A stretch of 24,386 nucleotides of DNA from Emcibacteraceae bacterium (lineage in GTDB: Bacteria > Pseudomonadota > Alphaproteobacteria > Sphingomonadales > Emcibacteraceae): the NCBI GenBank assembly GCA_016763335.1, contig JAESUD010000137.1:1-24386 (forward strand), given 5' to 3'. A program made the translations under genes and the position numbers. The notes under the pieces are model-generated. The model did no database searches. It saw only the letters and a list, made by a program, of their open reading frames with translations, and had not been told where the DNA came from. This document shows positions 8,466-17,664 of this stretch, one piece after another (the stretch's first letter is position 1; the number at the start of each line of letters is the position of its first letter).

Positions 8466-9456
8466 ATGGCAATTGATTTTCACGCACATTATATAGCACC
8501 CAAGTTAATGGAAATGCTTGAAGCACGGCAACAAAACCCGCGCGTTAGCCATAAACCGGACGGTTCAATGCTTTATCATATGCCGGTTAGCACCTTACCA
8601 TATTCAAGTGCTTACTATGATATGACGCAGCGCATTGATTATCTTGATCATGTTGGCATGGAAACACAGGTTATTTCACTGCCGGGGCTGCTCGGGATAG
8701 ATTATCTGCCGCTTGAGCAATCCTTGCCAATGATTAAGGCGTCCAATGATGATTTTGCTGTGCAATCCGTAAAATATAAAGATCGTATCGTGCCGCTAGC
8801 CGCCTTACCACTTGCAGATAATACAGCAATGCTTGATGAACTAAAACGTTGCGTTGAAAATTTTGGGTTTTTTGGTGCTATCTTGCCGAACAATTTATTT
8901 TTTGTCGCTTGATTATGCCAATCAATTAAAACCATTATTTGCTTATGCCAATGAACATAAGCTGCATTTTTTCATCCATCCCGGTTGGCGTCATGATGAA
9001 TACCCGGTTCTTGATAAGCGGCCAAATGACCCGGATGAGTTGCTTATCGCCCGTGGTGCCCTTGGTGTTCAACATGATGTGTCGCTGGCAATGATCACTT
9101 TACTTTATACGGATTTTCTTGATCAATTCCCTGATATGACCGTTCATATGGCCAATTTAGGCGGAACTTTTCCCATGGTTGTTGAAAGAATGCATCACAC
9201 AGTGGAAGCAAGGTTTCCTGACGCAAAATTACCGCCTGCTAGAAAAGACAACCTTTATGTAGATACGTCTTCACTAGGGCCAAGGGCGATTGAACTTGCC
9301 GCAGAAATTTATGGTGTTGACCGATTAGTTGTTGGTACCGATACGCCTATTTTTTCGGCAGAAACAGGCCTTAAAGCCATTAATTCTACACGCCTTAATG
9401 AAGATGAAAAAGAACAAATTTTAAGGTTAAATGCGTTAAAACTTCTCTCACAATAA
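8466..9456 (+). pseudogene. ACMSD-like amidohydrolase (amidohydrolase 2 family), single-base frameshift
   Basis: Metal-dependent hydrolase/decarboxylase of the amidohydrolase_2 (ACMSD-like) family, read in two frames. The first part (8466-8912) starts MAIDFHAHYIAP, with the metal-binding HxH at residues 6 and 8, and ends after GFFGAILPNNLFF. The second frame carries on at about 8905 with LSLDYANQLKPLFAYANEH, FFIHPGW (metal His), MANLGGTFPMVVERM and VVGTDTPIF (metal Asp), ending at 9456. Removing one T from the T6 run at 8898-8903 restores a single protein of about 329 aa, the normal family length, reading NNLFLSLDY. The rest shows no damage, so this is either a young mutation or a homopolymer sequencing error. 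Substrate unknown. Confidence 0.85.
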
Positions 9457-9533
9457 CGTGAATTGTCGATTTTCGCTCTCTCTGTTATTATCATAGACAA
9501 ATATTTCCGATGTTTATAAATAGGGAGATATCG

Positions 9534-10652
9534 ATGAGGTCATATGCAATAATGCGTTATGTTATTATGGTGTTAATATTATCAGTTTTAACAGCCTGTA
9601 TAACGATACCTGAGCAATATACATATACCAGTGATGTTACGGAAGATCAGTTAATTGATGGCGTTTCGTTTCTTGGCGTTCTTATAACTGAACGAGATTT
9701 ACCATCAGAAGATGTCATGAAGGTCACACCAGAAATGGATGCATTTCTGGATGAATATATCAACATACATAATGGACTGTCCAAGAAAGCCAGAGCGATA
9801 TCGAAATCAATATTTGATCTGGATAGATTAGGTTTGAAATATAATCCAGCTGCTACATTCACGGCGGGACAAACCTTTGAAAATAAGAACGGAAACTGTC
9901 TGGCCTTCAGCATATTATATAACGCGTTGGCAAAAAAAGCAGGCCTTAGGGTAAAGTTTCAGGAAGTGGATGTTATACCTTCGTGGGATTATGCAGATGA
10001 CGCGTTATATGTTGAAAGTGGTCATGTTAATATTAGGGTCGGAGGGATAGGCAGTGGTGACCTGATTGTCGACATTGACCAAATTAGTCCAGAAATGCAA
10101 CTGAGCTATACTATTCTTGAAGAAAATCACGTTATTGCTCTTTATTACGGAAATGTAGCCGCAGAAAAATTACTGATGAACAATAATGAAGAGGCTTTTA
10201 AATATTTTGTAAAAGCAATAAAAACCAAAGCAGACATCCCGTCATTCTGGACTAATTTAGGTGTTTTATATCGCCGTACTGGAAATGATGATTATGCTGA
10301 AAAGGCGTATTTTACAGCCTTAAAACATGATAAAAGAAATCAGGCAGCCCTGAATAACCTCGCGTTTTTATATGAAGAGAAAGGTGATAAAGTGCAATCT
10401 GACTATTATAGTAAGCTTGTAAAGTCTTATCAAAATAACAATCCTTATTTCCGTTTTGTGAAAGCGCAAAAGGCTGTAAAAAAAATGGATTACCAGGAAG
10501 CCTTAGACCATCTTGAATATGCAATCAGAAAGAAAAAGAAAGAACCTCGTTTTTATAAGTTAAAAAGCGATATTCACGCGTCACTTGGTGAAACACGAAA
10601 AGCTTTAGCTGCGATGAGAAAAGCAAATATATTCGAAGCAGAAGCCCTATAA
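9534..10652 (+). CDS. Lipoprotein with transglutaminase-like domain and TPR repeats
   Basis: Predicted lipoprotein of 372 aa. I chose the ATG at 9534 because GGGAG lies 5-10 bases upstream; an earlier in-frame ATG at 9510 has no ribosome site. Seen from this start: signal peptide with lipobox LTAC, lipidated Cys22; a transglutaminase/papain-like region with NGNCLAFSILYNALAKKAGL (catalytic Cys122), ESGHVNI (His164) and an aspartate in LIVDID (180-182), i.e. a possible intact Cys-His-Asp triad; then TPR repeats from about 205 to 365 (for example FWTNLGVLYRRTGNDDYAEKAY). This family of TPR plus transglutaminase-like proteins is common in proteobacteria but lacks an assigned substrate. It is convergent with the acs gene, one base apart. 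Confidence 0.85.
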   Translation: MRSYAIMRYVIMVLILSVLTACITIPEQYTYTSDVTEDQLIDGVSFLGVLITERDLPSEDVMKVTPEMDAFLDEYINIHNGLSKKARAISKSIFDLDRLGLKYNPAATFTAGQTFENKNGNCLAFSILYNALAKKAGLRVKFQEVDVIPSWDYADDALYVESGHVNIRVGGIGSGDLIVDIDQISPEMQLSYTILEENHVIALYYGNVAAEKLLMNNNEEAFKYFVKAIKTKADIPSFWTNLGVLYRRTGNDDYAEKAYFTALKHDKRNQAALNNLAFLYEEKGDKVQSDYYSKLVKSYQNNNPYFRFVKAQKAVKKMDYQEALDHLEYAIRKKKKEPRFYKLKSDIHASLGETRKALAAMRKANIFEAEAL

Positions 10653-10653
10653 A

Positions 10654-12594
10654 TTATTTCATTCTATTTTTTATAAGATCATCCACGACGCTTGGGTCCG
10701 CGAGTGTTGATGTATCACCTAAATTAGAATAATCATCTTCAGCGATTTTTCTTAAAATCCGTCTCATAATTTTACCGGAACGTGTTTTGGGTAGTCCCGG
10801 CGCAAATTGTATATGGTCCGGTGTCGCAATCGGACCAATTTCTTTACGGACCCATTGAACCAGTGCTTTTCGTAGTTCATCACTAGGATCGTGCCCAACC
10901 ATTAACGTGACATAGGCATAAATTCCCTGACCTTTAATGTCATGAGGGAAGCCGACAACAGCGGCTTCTGCGACATTTTCATGGGCGACCAGTGCGCTTT
11001 CAACTTCGGCTGTGCCCATACGGTGGCCGGAAACGTTAATGACATCATCAACTCTTCCCGTGATCCAGTAATACCCGTCCTCGTCGCGGCGACATCCGTC
11101 ACCCGTGAAATATTTACCTTCATATGAAGAAAAGTATGTTTGGTAAAAACGTTCGTGATCACCGTAAAGTGTCCTCATTTGTCCGGGCCAGCTATCCGCA
11201 ATGCAAAGATTTCCTGATGCGGCACCCTCTATTACTTTACCGTCACCATCAACCAGTTCGGGTTTGATGCCAAAAAATGGTCTGGTTGCGGAGCCGGGTT
11301 TTAATGCGGTGGCACCGGGTAGGGGCGTAATTAAAATGCCGCCGGTTTCGGTTTGCCACCATGTATCAACGATGGGGCAACGGCTATCACCAACCACTTC
11401 GTAATACCAGTTCCAGGCTTCCGGATTTATCGGCTCGCCTACACTGCCAAGTATTCGCAAACTGCTGCGATCACATTTTTTTACAAATTCTTCGCCGGCA
11501 CCCATAAGTGCACGGATCGCGGTTGGCGCCGTGTAGAAAATATTGACCTTGTGTTTTTCAATAACCTGCCAAAAGCGAGAGGCATCCGGATAATTGGGAA
11601 CCCCTTCAAATACCAGCGTTGTTGCACCGTTGGCGAGCGGGCCATAAACAATATAACTGTGCCCCGTTACCCAACCAACATCGGCCGTGCACCAATAAAT
11701 ATCACCTTCATGATAATCAAACACATATTCATGGGTCATGCTGGCAAAAACCATTTAACCACCAGTCGTATGCAGAACGCCCTTTGGTTTGCCGGTTGAC
11801 CCTGATGTGTAGAGGATAAACATCGGGTCTTCTGCGTTCATTTCTTCTGCCGGGCAGTCAGTGGATACTTTATCAGCCGCATCGCGGTACCAAACATCGC
11901 GTCCTTCAGTGAAGCCGACATTGCCGCCCGTTGCTTTTATGACAATAACGGTTGAAACATTTGTCTCTGGATTTTCCAGTGCTTTATCGACATTGTTTTT
12001 AAGGGGAATGGCTTTTGCACCGCGCATTCCTTCATCGGCCGTAATAACAATATGACTGTCACAATCGATCAAGCGTCCTGCGAGCGCGTCCGGGGAAAAG
12101 CCGCCAAAGACGATAGAATGTATAGCGCCAATACGCGTACAAGCCAACATGGCAAAAACCGCTTCCGGGATCATTGGCATATAAAGGGTGATACGGTCAC
12201 CTTTTTTGGCGCCTCTTGATTTCAAAACGTTAGCGAAACGGCATACTTCTTCGTAAAGTTCATGGTATGTTATATGCCGTGAAACAGTTGGGTCGTCGCC
12301 TTCAAAAATAATAGCGGTCTGATCACCACGCTTTTCGAGATGACGGTCAACACAATTAACACAGGCATTTAACGTGCCGTCCTGATACCATTTGATATGG
12401 AGGTCGTCTTTTGCGAATGAAACATCCTTAACCGTTGAGTAAGGCTTGATCCAGTCAATACGTTTTCCCATATCACCCCAAAACCCATCCGGGTCCGTTA
12501 CGGAATATTGGTACATTTCAAGATATTTTTCATTATTGATGAGTGCATGTTCCGCCGTTGCGTTATTTACGGGGTAGACCTTATTTTCTGACAT
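10654..12594 (-). pseudogene. acs: Acetyl-CoA synthetase interrupted by an in-frame TAA
   Basis: AMP-forming acetyl-CoA synthetase (acetate + ATP + CoA to acetyl-CoA), 647 codons, the normal length. The N-terminal part (11755-12594) has VNCVDRHL, the [12 protein letters not shown] region and the AMP-binding loop [22 protein letters not shown] at 11755-11757 then follows where the family has Tyr (TTGGY), and the same frame resumes at once with [72 protein letters not shown] and the acylation loop [14 protein letters not shown]. No other damage is seen, so one base change (TAT or TAC to TAA) explains it. As written, neither half could be a working enzyme. The start has GAGAG upstream. Confidence 0.93.
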
Positions 12595-12652
12595 TTGATC
12601 TCTCGATGGTAATTTTATTTGTTAGAATATTAGTTAGTCATGATGTAAAAGT

Positions 12653-13830
12653 CTATTTTTTTGACAGCTGACGGACAATAAATCTTGCCGGATGTAGAGC
12701 ATGGCAAATGGCCTCATCAAACGGAGGTTTTTCACCGCTGATGATTGACGTTAGATATTTTGCGAGTAGCGGCGCGCTAAGAAATCCCCTTGCGCCAAGT
12801 CCCACAGCCATGAACAGGTTTTTATGATAAGGCGCAGGCTTAAATTTCTTATGTAACGAACCATGATGAAGTGCGGCATAATCGCTTAAATAAGCATCAT
12901 GAACAGGCGCCGGACCAACAGTGGCAGATGATCTTTTGACATCGCGCGAATAGCTCTACGGCCACCTAATATAACGGGGTTATTAAAATTAAATGGCACA
13001 TTCTTAATGTTTTCTTTATGAGCATCTTCGGTGATTTCTAATGTTGAATTTTTCTCAAAAGTAGCCCCACAAATATTGGCCATACCAAAATCAGTCTTAA
13101 CGGGGGGTGTTAAATAACCATCTGAACATAAAATGTTATCTCCTGAATATTCCGTTTCAAGATACGTAATTTGCCCCGTAACTTGATCAAGCTTGATATG
13201 TTCTGTCTGGCTGATATTTTCTATATTATAAGCATTGGTTAGGAAAACCGCATCAGCATTGATAATAAGATTACCATTAGAACCAAACAGTAACCATTTT
13301 CCATTTTCTGTTTGTTCTAATCGGTTTATTTCTACATCCATTATTAGGCTGTCAGTTTGCTTTATAGATTTTTTCATTTCCTGAGGCAGGACAAGCCCAC
13401 AATCTGGAAATATCAAATTATTATTCTTGAGATAAACTATATCTTTTGGGTAATTTTCGGCAATTTTTTCGAAACGGGTTACTTCAGTTTTGTTTTTAGA
13501 AATTTTAATTAAATCACAGATATTTATTACATTCGGTCCTAATGATTTATAAAAATCACGTGCATATAAATATGCCTGTAAATAGAATGATTTTTCAATT
13601 GTCTTGCTTGCACTGACAAAAGGTTCAAGGAGCGCTGCGGGATTTCCCGAGGCGGCACTGAGGATTTTGCTTTTTTGTTCAATGAGTGTTGTGCGGTAAC
13701 CCGCCGCATTTAAATGGTGCAATAAAGATATGCCGCCTATGCCGCCACCAATAATAGCAATATGAGCGTTCTTATTGAGAGGGGTTGGTTTGTTAAACCA
13801 TGGTTTATGCATATTTTGAACGATCATCAA
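12653..13830 (-). pseudogene. mnmC: MnmC-type FAD-dependent oxidoreductase, single-base frameshift
   Basis: FAD-dependent oxidoreductase like the C-terminal half of MnmC, which converts cmnm5U34 to nm5U34 in tRNA. Seen: PWF linker (residues 11-13); Rossmann motif IAIIGGGIGGISLLHHL (23-39); LIEQ; the family hallmark AASGNPAALLEPFV; and GGRRAIRAMSKDHLPL. At about 12915-12925 the frame breaks: the open frame ends at 12886, but the adjacent frame continues with GPAPVHDAYLSDYAALHHG, HKNLFMAVGLGARGFLSAPLLAKYL and ends LSKK at 12653, a perfect family C-terminus. One missing base between CTG and TTGGT would explain it. The N-terminal methyltransferase (MnmD) domain of bifunctional MnmC is absent, although the PWF linker that normally follows it is present. 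The start is poorly supported. Confidence 0.85.
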
Positions 13831-13935
13831 AGGTGAATATTTGAATTAATGTAAGACTTATCACATTCTTGTCGATATATTAGATAAATATTTATGAAAT
13901 TTACCCTCGAAGACATGATCGAAGAAAGCTATAAA

Positions 13936-14526
13936 ATGAAAAATATTATATTAATTTTTCTAAGTTTAATCACGGCCTCGACGACAGCTTCGCCTGTATT
14001 ATCGCAGGATATTGGTAATTTTGTAGTGCCTTGTGCTGTGCCTTTTTATCGGGAACTGGATTTTATAGTTGGTGACTGGCAGGTTTATCATAAATCAACG
14101 GGAAAATTAGCCGGATATGACCGAATAGGCCGTATTCTAAAAGGATGTGCCATTCAGCAAAGTTGGGTTTCACTTGATGATCATTTTTCGTCTAAATATG
14201 TTCCTTTTCGTTTAAAGGGCAGGAGCATTACAGCGTTTAATGGTTCCTATTGGGTTCAGTTTTGGGTAGATAATCAGGCTGGTGTACAGCTGCTTAAAGG
14301 TGGCCCGCAAAAGGATAAGTTTGTCCTGAGAAGCGATGAGAATATAGGTGGCTTTGAATATATGCTGACTTGGCAAAGACAGGATGATGGGACGCTTATT
14401 AATATTCATCAACGGCGTGAAGTAAAAGGGGATGATAGGGGGGAATGGCAGATATTATATGAATGGCTGTATGTTAAAAATTTGAACCGTGGAACCTATC
14501 CAAACGATGAAGATAAAGATGATTAA
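13936..14526 (+). CDS. Secreted DUF1579-like protein of unknown function
   Basis: Predicted periplasmic protein, 196 aa from the ATG at 13936, chosen because a signal peptide starts directly there (MKNIILIFLSLITASTTASP, cleavage probably near VLSQ) and GAAGAAAG lies 8-15 bases upstream; an in-frame ATG at 13894 has no ribosome site. The mature part opens with RELDFIVGDWQVY and includes KLAGYDRIGRILKGCAIQQSW, GRSITAFNGSYWVQFWVDN and LTWQRQDDGTLINIHQ, the pattern of DUF1579-like beta-barrel (lipocalin/calycin-like) proteins. No function is established for this group. Two cysteines are in the mature part (in VVPCAV and GCAIQ). It is convergent with the GGDEF-EAL gene, 13 bases apart. Confidence 0.8.
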   Translation: MKNIILIFLSLITASTTASPVLSQDIGNFVVPCAVPFYRELDFIVGDWQVYHKSTGKLAGYDRIGRILKGCAIQQSWVSLDDHFSSKYVPFRLKGRSITAFNGSYWVQFWVDNQAGVQLLKGGPQKDKFVLRSDENIGGFEYMLTWQRQDDGTLINIHQRREVKGDDRGEWQILYEWLYVKNLNRGTYPNDEDKDD

Positions 14527-14539
14527 TGCTTCTGAAATG

Positions 14540-16744
14540 TCAGTCTGTAAGTAAATTTCTCTGGAATTCAATAAACTCATCATATCCAATCGGCCGACAA
14601 AAATGGTAGCCTTGGAATATATCACAACCTTTTTCGCGTAAAATTTTAACATGATCTTCTGTTTCAACACCTTCTCCGACAACTGTAAGCCCAAGACTGT
14701 GCCCTAATCGGATTACCGCATCGGTAATGGCGGCATCATCAGGATCTTCGTGAATATTGCGGATGAATGATTGGTCAATTTTTAGTTGATCGACGGGGAA
14801 ACGTTTCAAATAAGCCAGCGATGAATACCCGGTACCAAAATCGTCAATTGATAAATAAACACCTAGTGCTTTTAATTTTTGTAGCTTAGTTACAACATCT
14901 TCGGTGTTTTTAATCACCATGCCTTCGGTTATTTCAAGCTCTAGCCAACATGGATCAAGATTTGAAACCCTTATGGCCTCTTCAATCGTTTCAACAAAAT
15001 TTTCGGCATGGAACTGCCTTGCTGAAATATTGACACTGATCCGAATTTTTGTAAGGCCGAGATCCTGCCATTCTTTTGCTGCTATACAAGCTTCATTTAA
15101 AACCCACTGTCCAATAGGGATCATTAATCCGCATAATTCAGCTATTGGGATAAAATTAAAGGGGGGGATAAGGCCTTTTTGTGGGTGTTGCCAGCGTATA
15201 AGGGCTTCAGCACCCACTATTTTAGTTGTTATTGCATCAAATTGCGGCTGATAGTGTAAAAAAAGCTCATCATTTTGTAAGGCTCTGTTTAGGTCAATTT
15301 CAATTTGCTTTTGAACCTTGGTATCGGCATCCATCTGCTGATCATAAATCCGGTATAGTCGGCGACCATCGTCTTTGGCTTGGTATAATGCGACATCGGC
15401 CATGCGAATAAGTTCAGCAGGTGTATCTGCATCATTCGGAAAAAAGCTTATACCAATGCTGGCGCCAATTTGTATGACGTTATCATCAATATCACTCGGT
15501 TGCTGTATGCTATTAATAATTCTATCAGCAATGGTAATAATATTATTTTTATCATCAATATTGGTAAAGATTATAGCAAATTCATCACCGCCAAGTCTCG
15601 CAACTGTATCGACTTCTCTGGCACAATGAAGCAGTCGTTTGGCGACAACCTTGAGAAGCTTATCACCAGCCGCATGACCATATATGTCATTTACTGGTTT
15701 GAATTTATCCAGGTCAAGTACCATGACTGCAACTTGTTTATCTTGGCGACGGGCCATTTTTAACGCCCCATCAAGTCTTTCAGAAAGTAAATTTCTGTTG
15801 GCTAGTCCTGTCAGGCTGTCGTGCCATGCCATGTGACGGATAATTTTCTCCGCCTCAAATTGTTCACTAACGTCGCGAATTAAAACAGTATAATGTTTTT
15901 CATTTTCCAGATACACTTCGCGTATATCAATTTTTAACGGGATTATATTGCCATCACTATGGCACCCAATTTCATCGGATTTATAAACGTTATATCCGTC
16001 AACCTGAGTATTTAATAATTTTTTTAAATCACTTGAGGTTTTAAGGGTTTCTGATTTAAAGAGAGTTTGCAGCTCCATTCCGTCAAAATTAGACGGAGCA
16101 TGTCCAAATATTACTGACATGGCATTATTAGCTGAAACGATCAAACCTTGGCCGTTTAAAGTAACAAGCCCTTCTTCCATAGCATTTAGAATGGTTTGAA
16201 TTCTTGCGGCTGAATTTGCCGCTTCTTCTTTGGCAATCGCTAAATCTTCAGCCATATAAATGACATCTCTTGTTTGCGATTCTAGATATTCTTTTGCGGC
16301 CCGGAATTCTATCATTTGATTATCGTCACGCTGATCCGGGTTCGATAATGTTATTATGATGCCTTTATTAGGAAAGAATTCGGTGTTTACTTTAACGACT
16401 ACTTTCTCGCTGATATGGTAATTATAGACCCAGTTAAAGCTGATTTTTGATGTTGATTCTGAGAACATCTCTAAAATTAATTTTAGTATTTCGTTATTTT
16501 TTTCATTTAACTTATTGTTACTTAAATCTGATTTTAAAAAGTCACTTATGTGGATATTGTTTGAGACCTGAGCATCATCATTCTCAATATGGAGAGAAAA
16601 TTTCTTATTCCACTTAATTAATTTTAAGTCGTGGTTAAAAAGGCCGATGCCGTGGGGCAAGCTGTCCAAAATAGATTGAGCATCAAATAAATCACCAGAT
16701 TTACTCGGTTCAATTGACATTACTCGTTCGATTGATTGACCCAT
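14540..16744 (-). CDS. PAS-GGDEF-EAL cyclic-di-GMP signalling protein
   Basis: Soluble signalling protein of 734 aa without transmembrane helices. Seen: an N-terminal PAS-like region (about 20-135), a short helical linker (145-182), a PAS domain (about 183-298, ILNAMEEGLVTLNGQGLIVSANNAM), GGDEF with intact ARLGGDEF (385-389) and an inhibitory I-site RxxD (376-379) five residues before it, then EAL with GAEALIRWQHP (512-514), ELEITEG, DDFGTGYSSL (634-643) and GEGVET (690-695). Both enzyme signatures look complete, so it may make and break c-di-GMP, or one domain may act as sensor. The PAS domains probably set the balance. It is a single gene on the minus strand, convergent with the DUF1579-like gene; no clear ribosome site is seen. 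Confidence 0.95.
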   Translation of the reverse strand: MGQSIERVMSIEPSKSGDLFDAQSILDSLPHGIGLFNHDLKLIKWNKKFSLHIENDDAQVSNNIHISDFLKSDLSNNKLNEKNNEILKLILEMFSESTSKISFNWVYNYHISEKVVVKVNTEFFPNKGIIITLSNPDQRDDNQMIEFRAAKEYLESQTRDVIYMAEDLAIAKEEAANSAARIQTILNAMEEGLVTLNGQGLIVSANNAMSVIFGHAPSNFDGMELQTLFKSETLKTSSDLKKLLNTQVDGYNVYKSDEIGCHSDGNIIPLKIDIREVYLENEKHYTVLIRDVSEQFEAEKIIRHMAWHDSLTGLANRNLLSERLDGALKMARRQDKQVAVMVLDLDKFKPVNDIYGHAAGDKLLKVVAKRLLHCAREVDTVARLGGDEFAIIFTNIDDKNNIITIADRIINSIQQPSDIDDNVIQIGASIGISFFPNDADTPAELIRMADVALYQAKDDGRRLYRIYDQQMDADTKVQKQIEIDLNRALQNDELFLHYQPQFDAITTKIVGAEALIRWQHPQKGLIPPFNFIPIAELCGLMIPIGQWVLNEACIAAKEWQDLGLTKIRISVNISARQFHAENFVETIEEAIRVSNLDPCWLELEITEGMVIKNTEDVVTKLQKLKALGVYLSIDDFGTGYSSLAYLKRFPVDQLKIDQSFIRNIHEDPDDAAITDAVIRLGHSLGLTVVGEGVETEDHVKILREKGCDIFQGYHFCRPIGYDEFIEFQRNLLTD

Positions 16745-16839
16745 AATTACCCATTAATAAGTTTTATTATCTGCGAGAGTTTATTATGCCAAACTTAATT
16801 TTACGTTAATTTATAGATAGATAGATACAGGGGTTATTT

Positions 16840-17664
16840 TTAGGATTGATTGATAGGGTTATAAAGGGGGGTGCCATTCATCTTAAAATTCAGGATTAGT
16901 TGCCGTGATTGATCGGATTTGAACCATTTTAATATCAGGTTTTGATTTTTTCTGGATATATGCTCATGCAATTCTGGGTTTACGCTGATAATGCTATATA
17001 TATTTTTAAGTATTTCATCGCCTGCAAAAAGAATTATTGAAGAGCCTTTATTTTGAAAAGTAACCCATGTGGCGCGGTCTGTTAAACTATAGGCAGATTT
17101 CTCAATGGCAATATTTAAAGTCCGCCCCATTCCGGCACCTGTTTGAACATAATTAGCCGCAGAAATCTTGCCTGGGTCAGTCATAGTTGCCTGCCAAATC
17201 CTTAGTTCCGCTTTATGGGTACCACTATCATCGCCTCTAGATACAAAGGGTGTCTTTGATTGTACAATCCTGTCAAAAGCTTGAATAGCTGTGTTACTGC
17301 CTCCAATATTTGCAGGGTCGGTAATTGGTCCGATGATGACAAAATCATTTTGCATGATTGGAAGTCGCTCACTGCCATATCCTTCATCCATAAATTTCTT
17401 TTCACTGATCTGGTCGTGAACCATGATGATATCGGCGTTGCCATCCATTGCGGAACGTAAAACCTTTCCGGTACCAAAGGCGACCACCTGAATATCGAGA
17501 CCGGTATCTTTTTCCAATGCAGGAATAAGAACCGCAAGCAATCCTGAATCTCGCGTTGTCGTTGTGGCCATAAACGTGATCGGCTGATCCTGCCCGTTGA
17601 GCAAGAACTTTGCAGCCAGAAATAACACCATGAGGACTATAGGAATATAGATTATGCGCGTCAT
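16840..17664 (-). CDS. tupA: Tungstate ABC transporter substrate-binding protein
   Basis: Periplasmic binding protein for an oxyanion, best fit TupA (tungstate), 274 aa. Seen: N-terminal signal/anchor helix (residues 4-22), then ATTTTRDSGLL (33-43), VVAFGTGKVLRSAMDGNADIIMVH (60-83) and VSRGDDSGTHKAELRIW, all typical of TupA/WtpA-like proteins in which TTTRDSG forms the anion pocket. It is the last gene of tupB-tupC-tupA; its ATG overlaps the tupC stop by one base (TAATG). Tungstate serves W- or Mo-cofactor enzymes, none of which is in the window. A molybdate or other oxyanion specificity cannot be ruled out. Confidence 0.9.
   Translation of the reverse strand: MTRIIYIPIVLMVLFLAAKFLLNGQDQPITFMATTTTRDSGLLAVLIPALEKDTGLDIQVVAFGTGKVLRSAMDGNADIIMVHDQISEKKFMDEGYGSERLPIMQNDFVIIGPITDPANIGGSNTAIQAFDRIVQSKTPFVSRGDDSGTHKAELRIWQATMTDPGKISAANYVQTGAGMGRTLNIAIEKSAYSLTDRATWVTFQNKGSSIILFAGDEILKNIYSIISVNPELHEHISRKNQNLILKWFKSDQSRQLILNFKMNGTPLYNPINQS

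Noticed and set aside
8890..8910. Programmed frameshift in the amidohydrolase
   Set aside because: The needed shift is +1, while T6 slippery tracts usually give -1, and no stimulatory structure is evident; mutation or read error is simpler.
16813..16826. TAGATAGATAGATA tetranucleotide repeat
   Set aside because: Only about 14 bases, between genes, too short to suggest phase variation.
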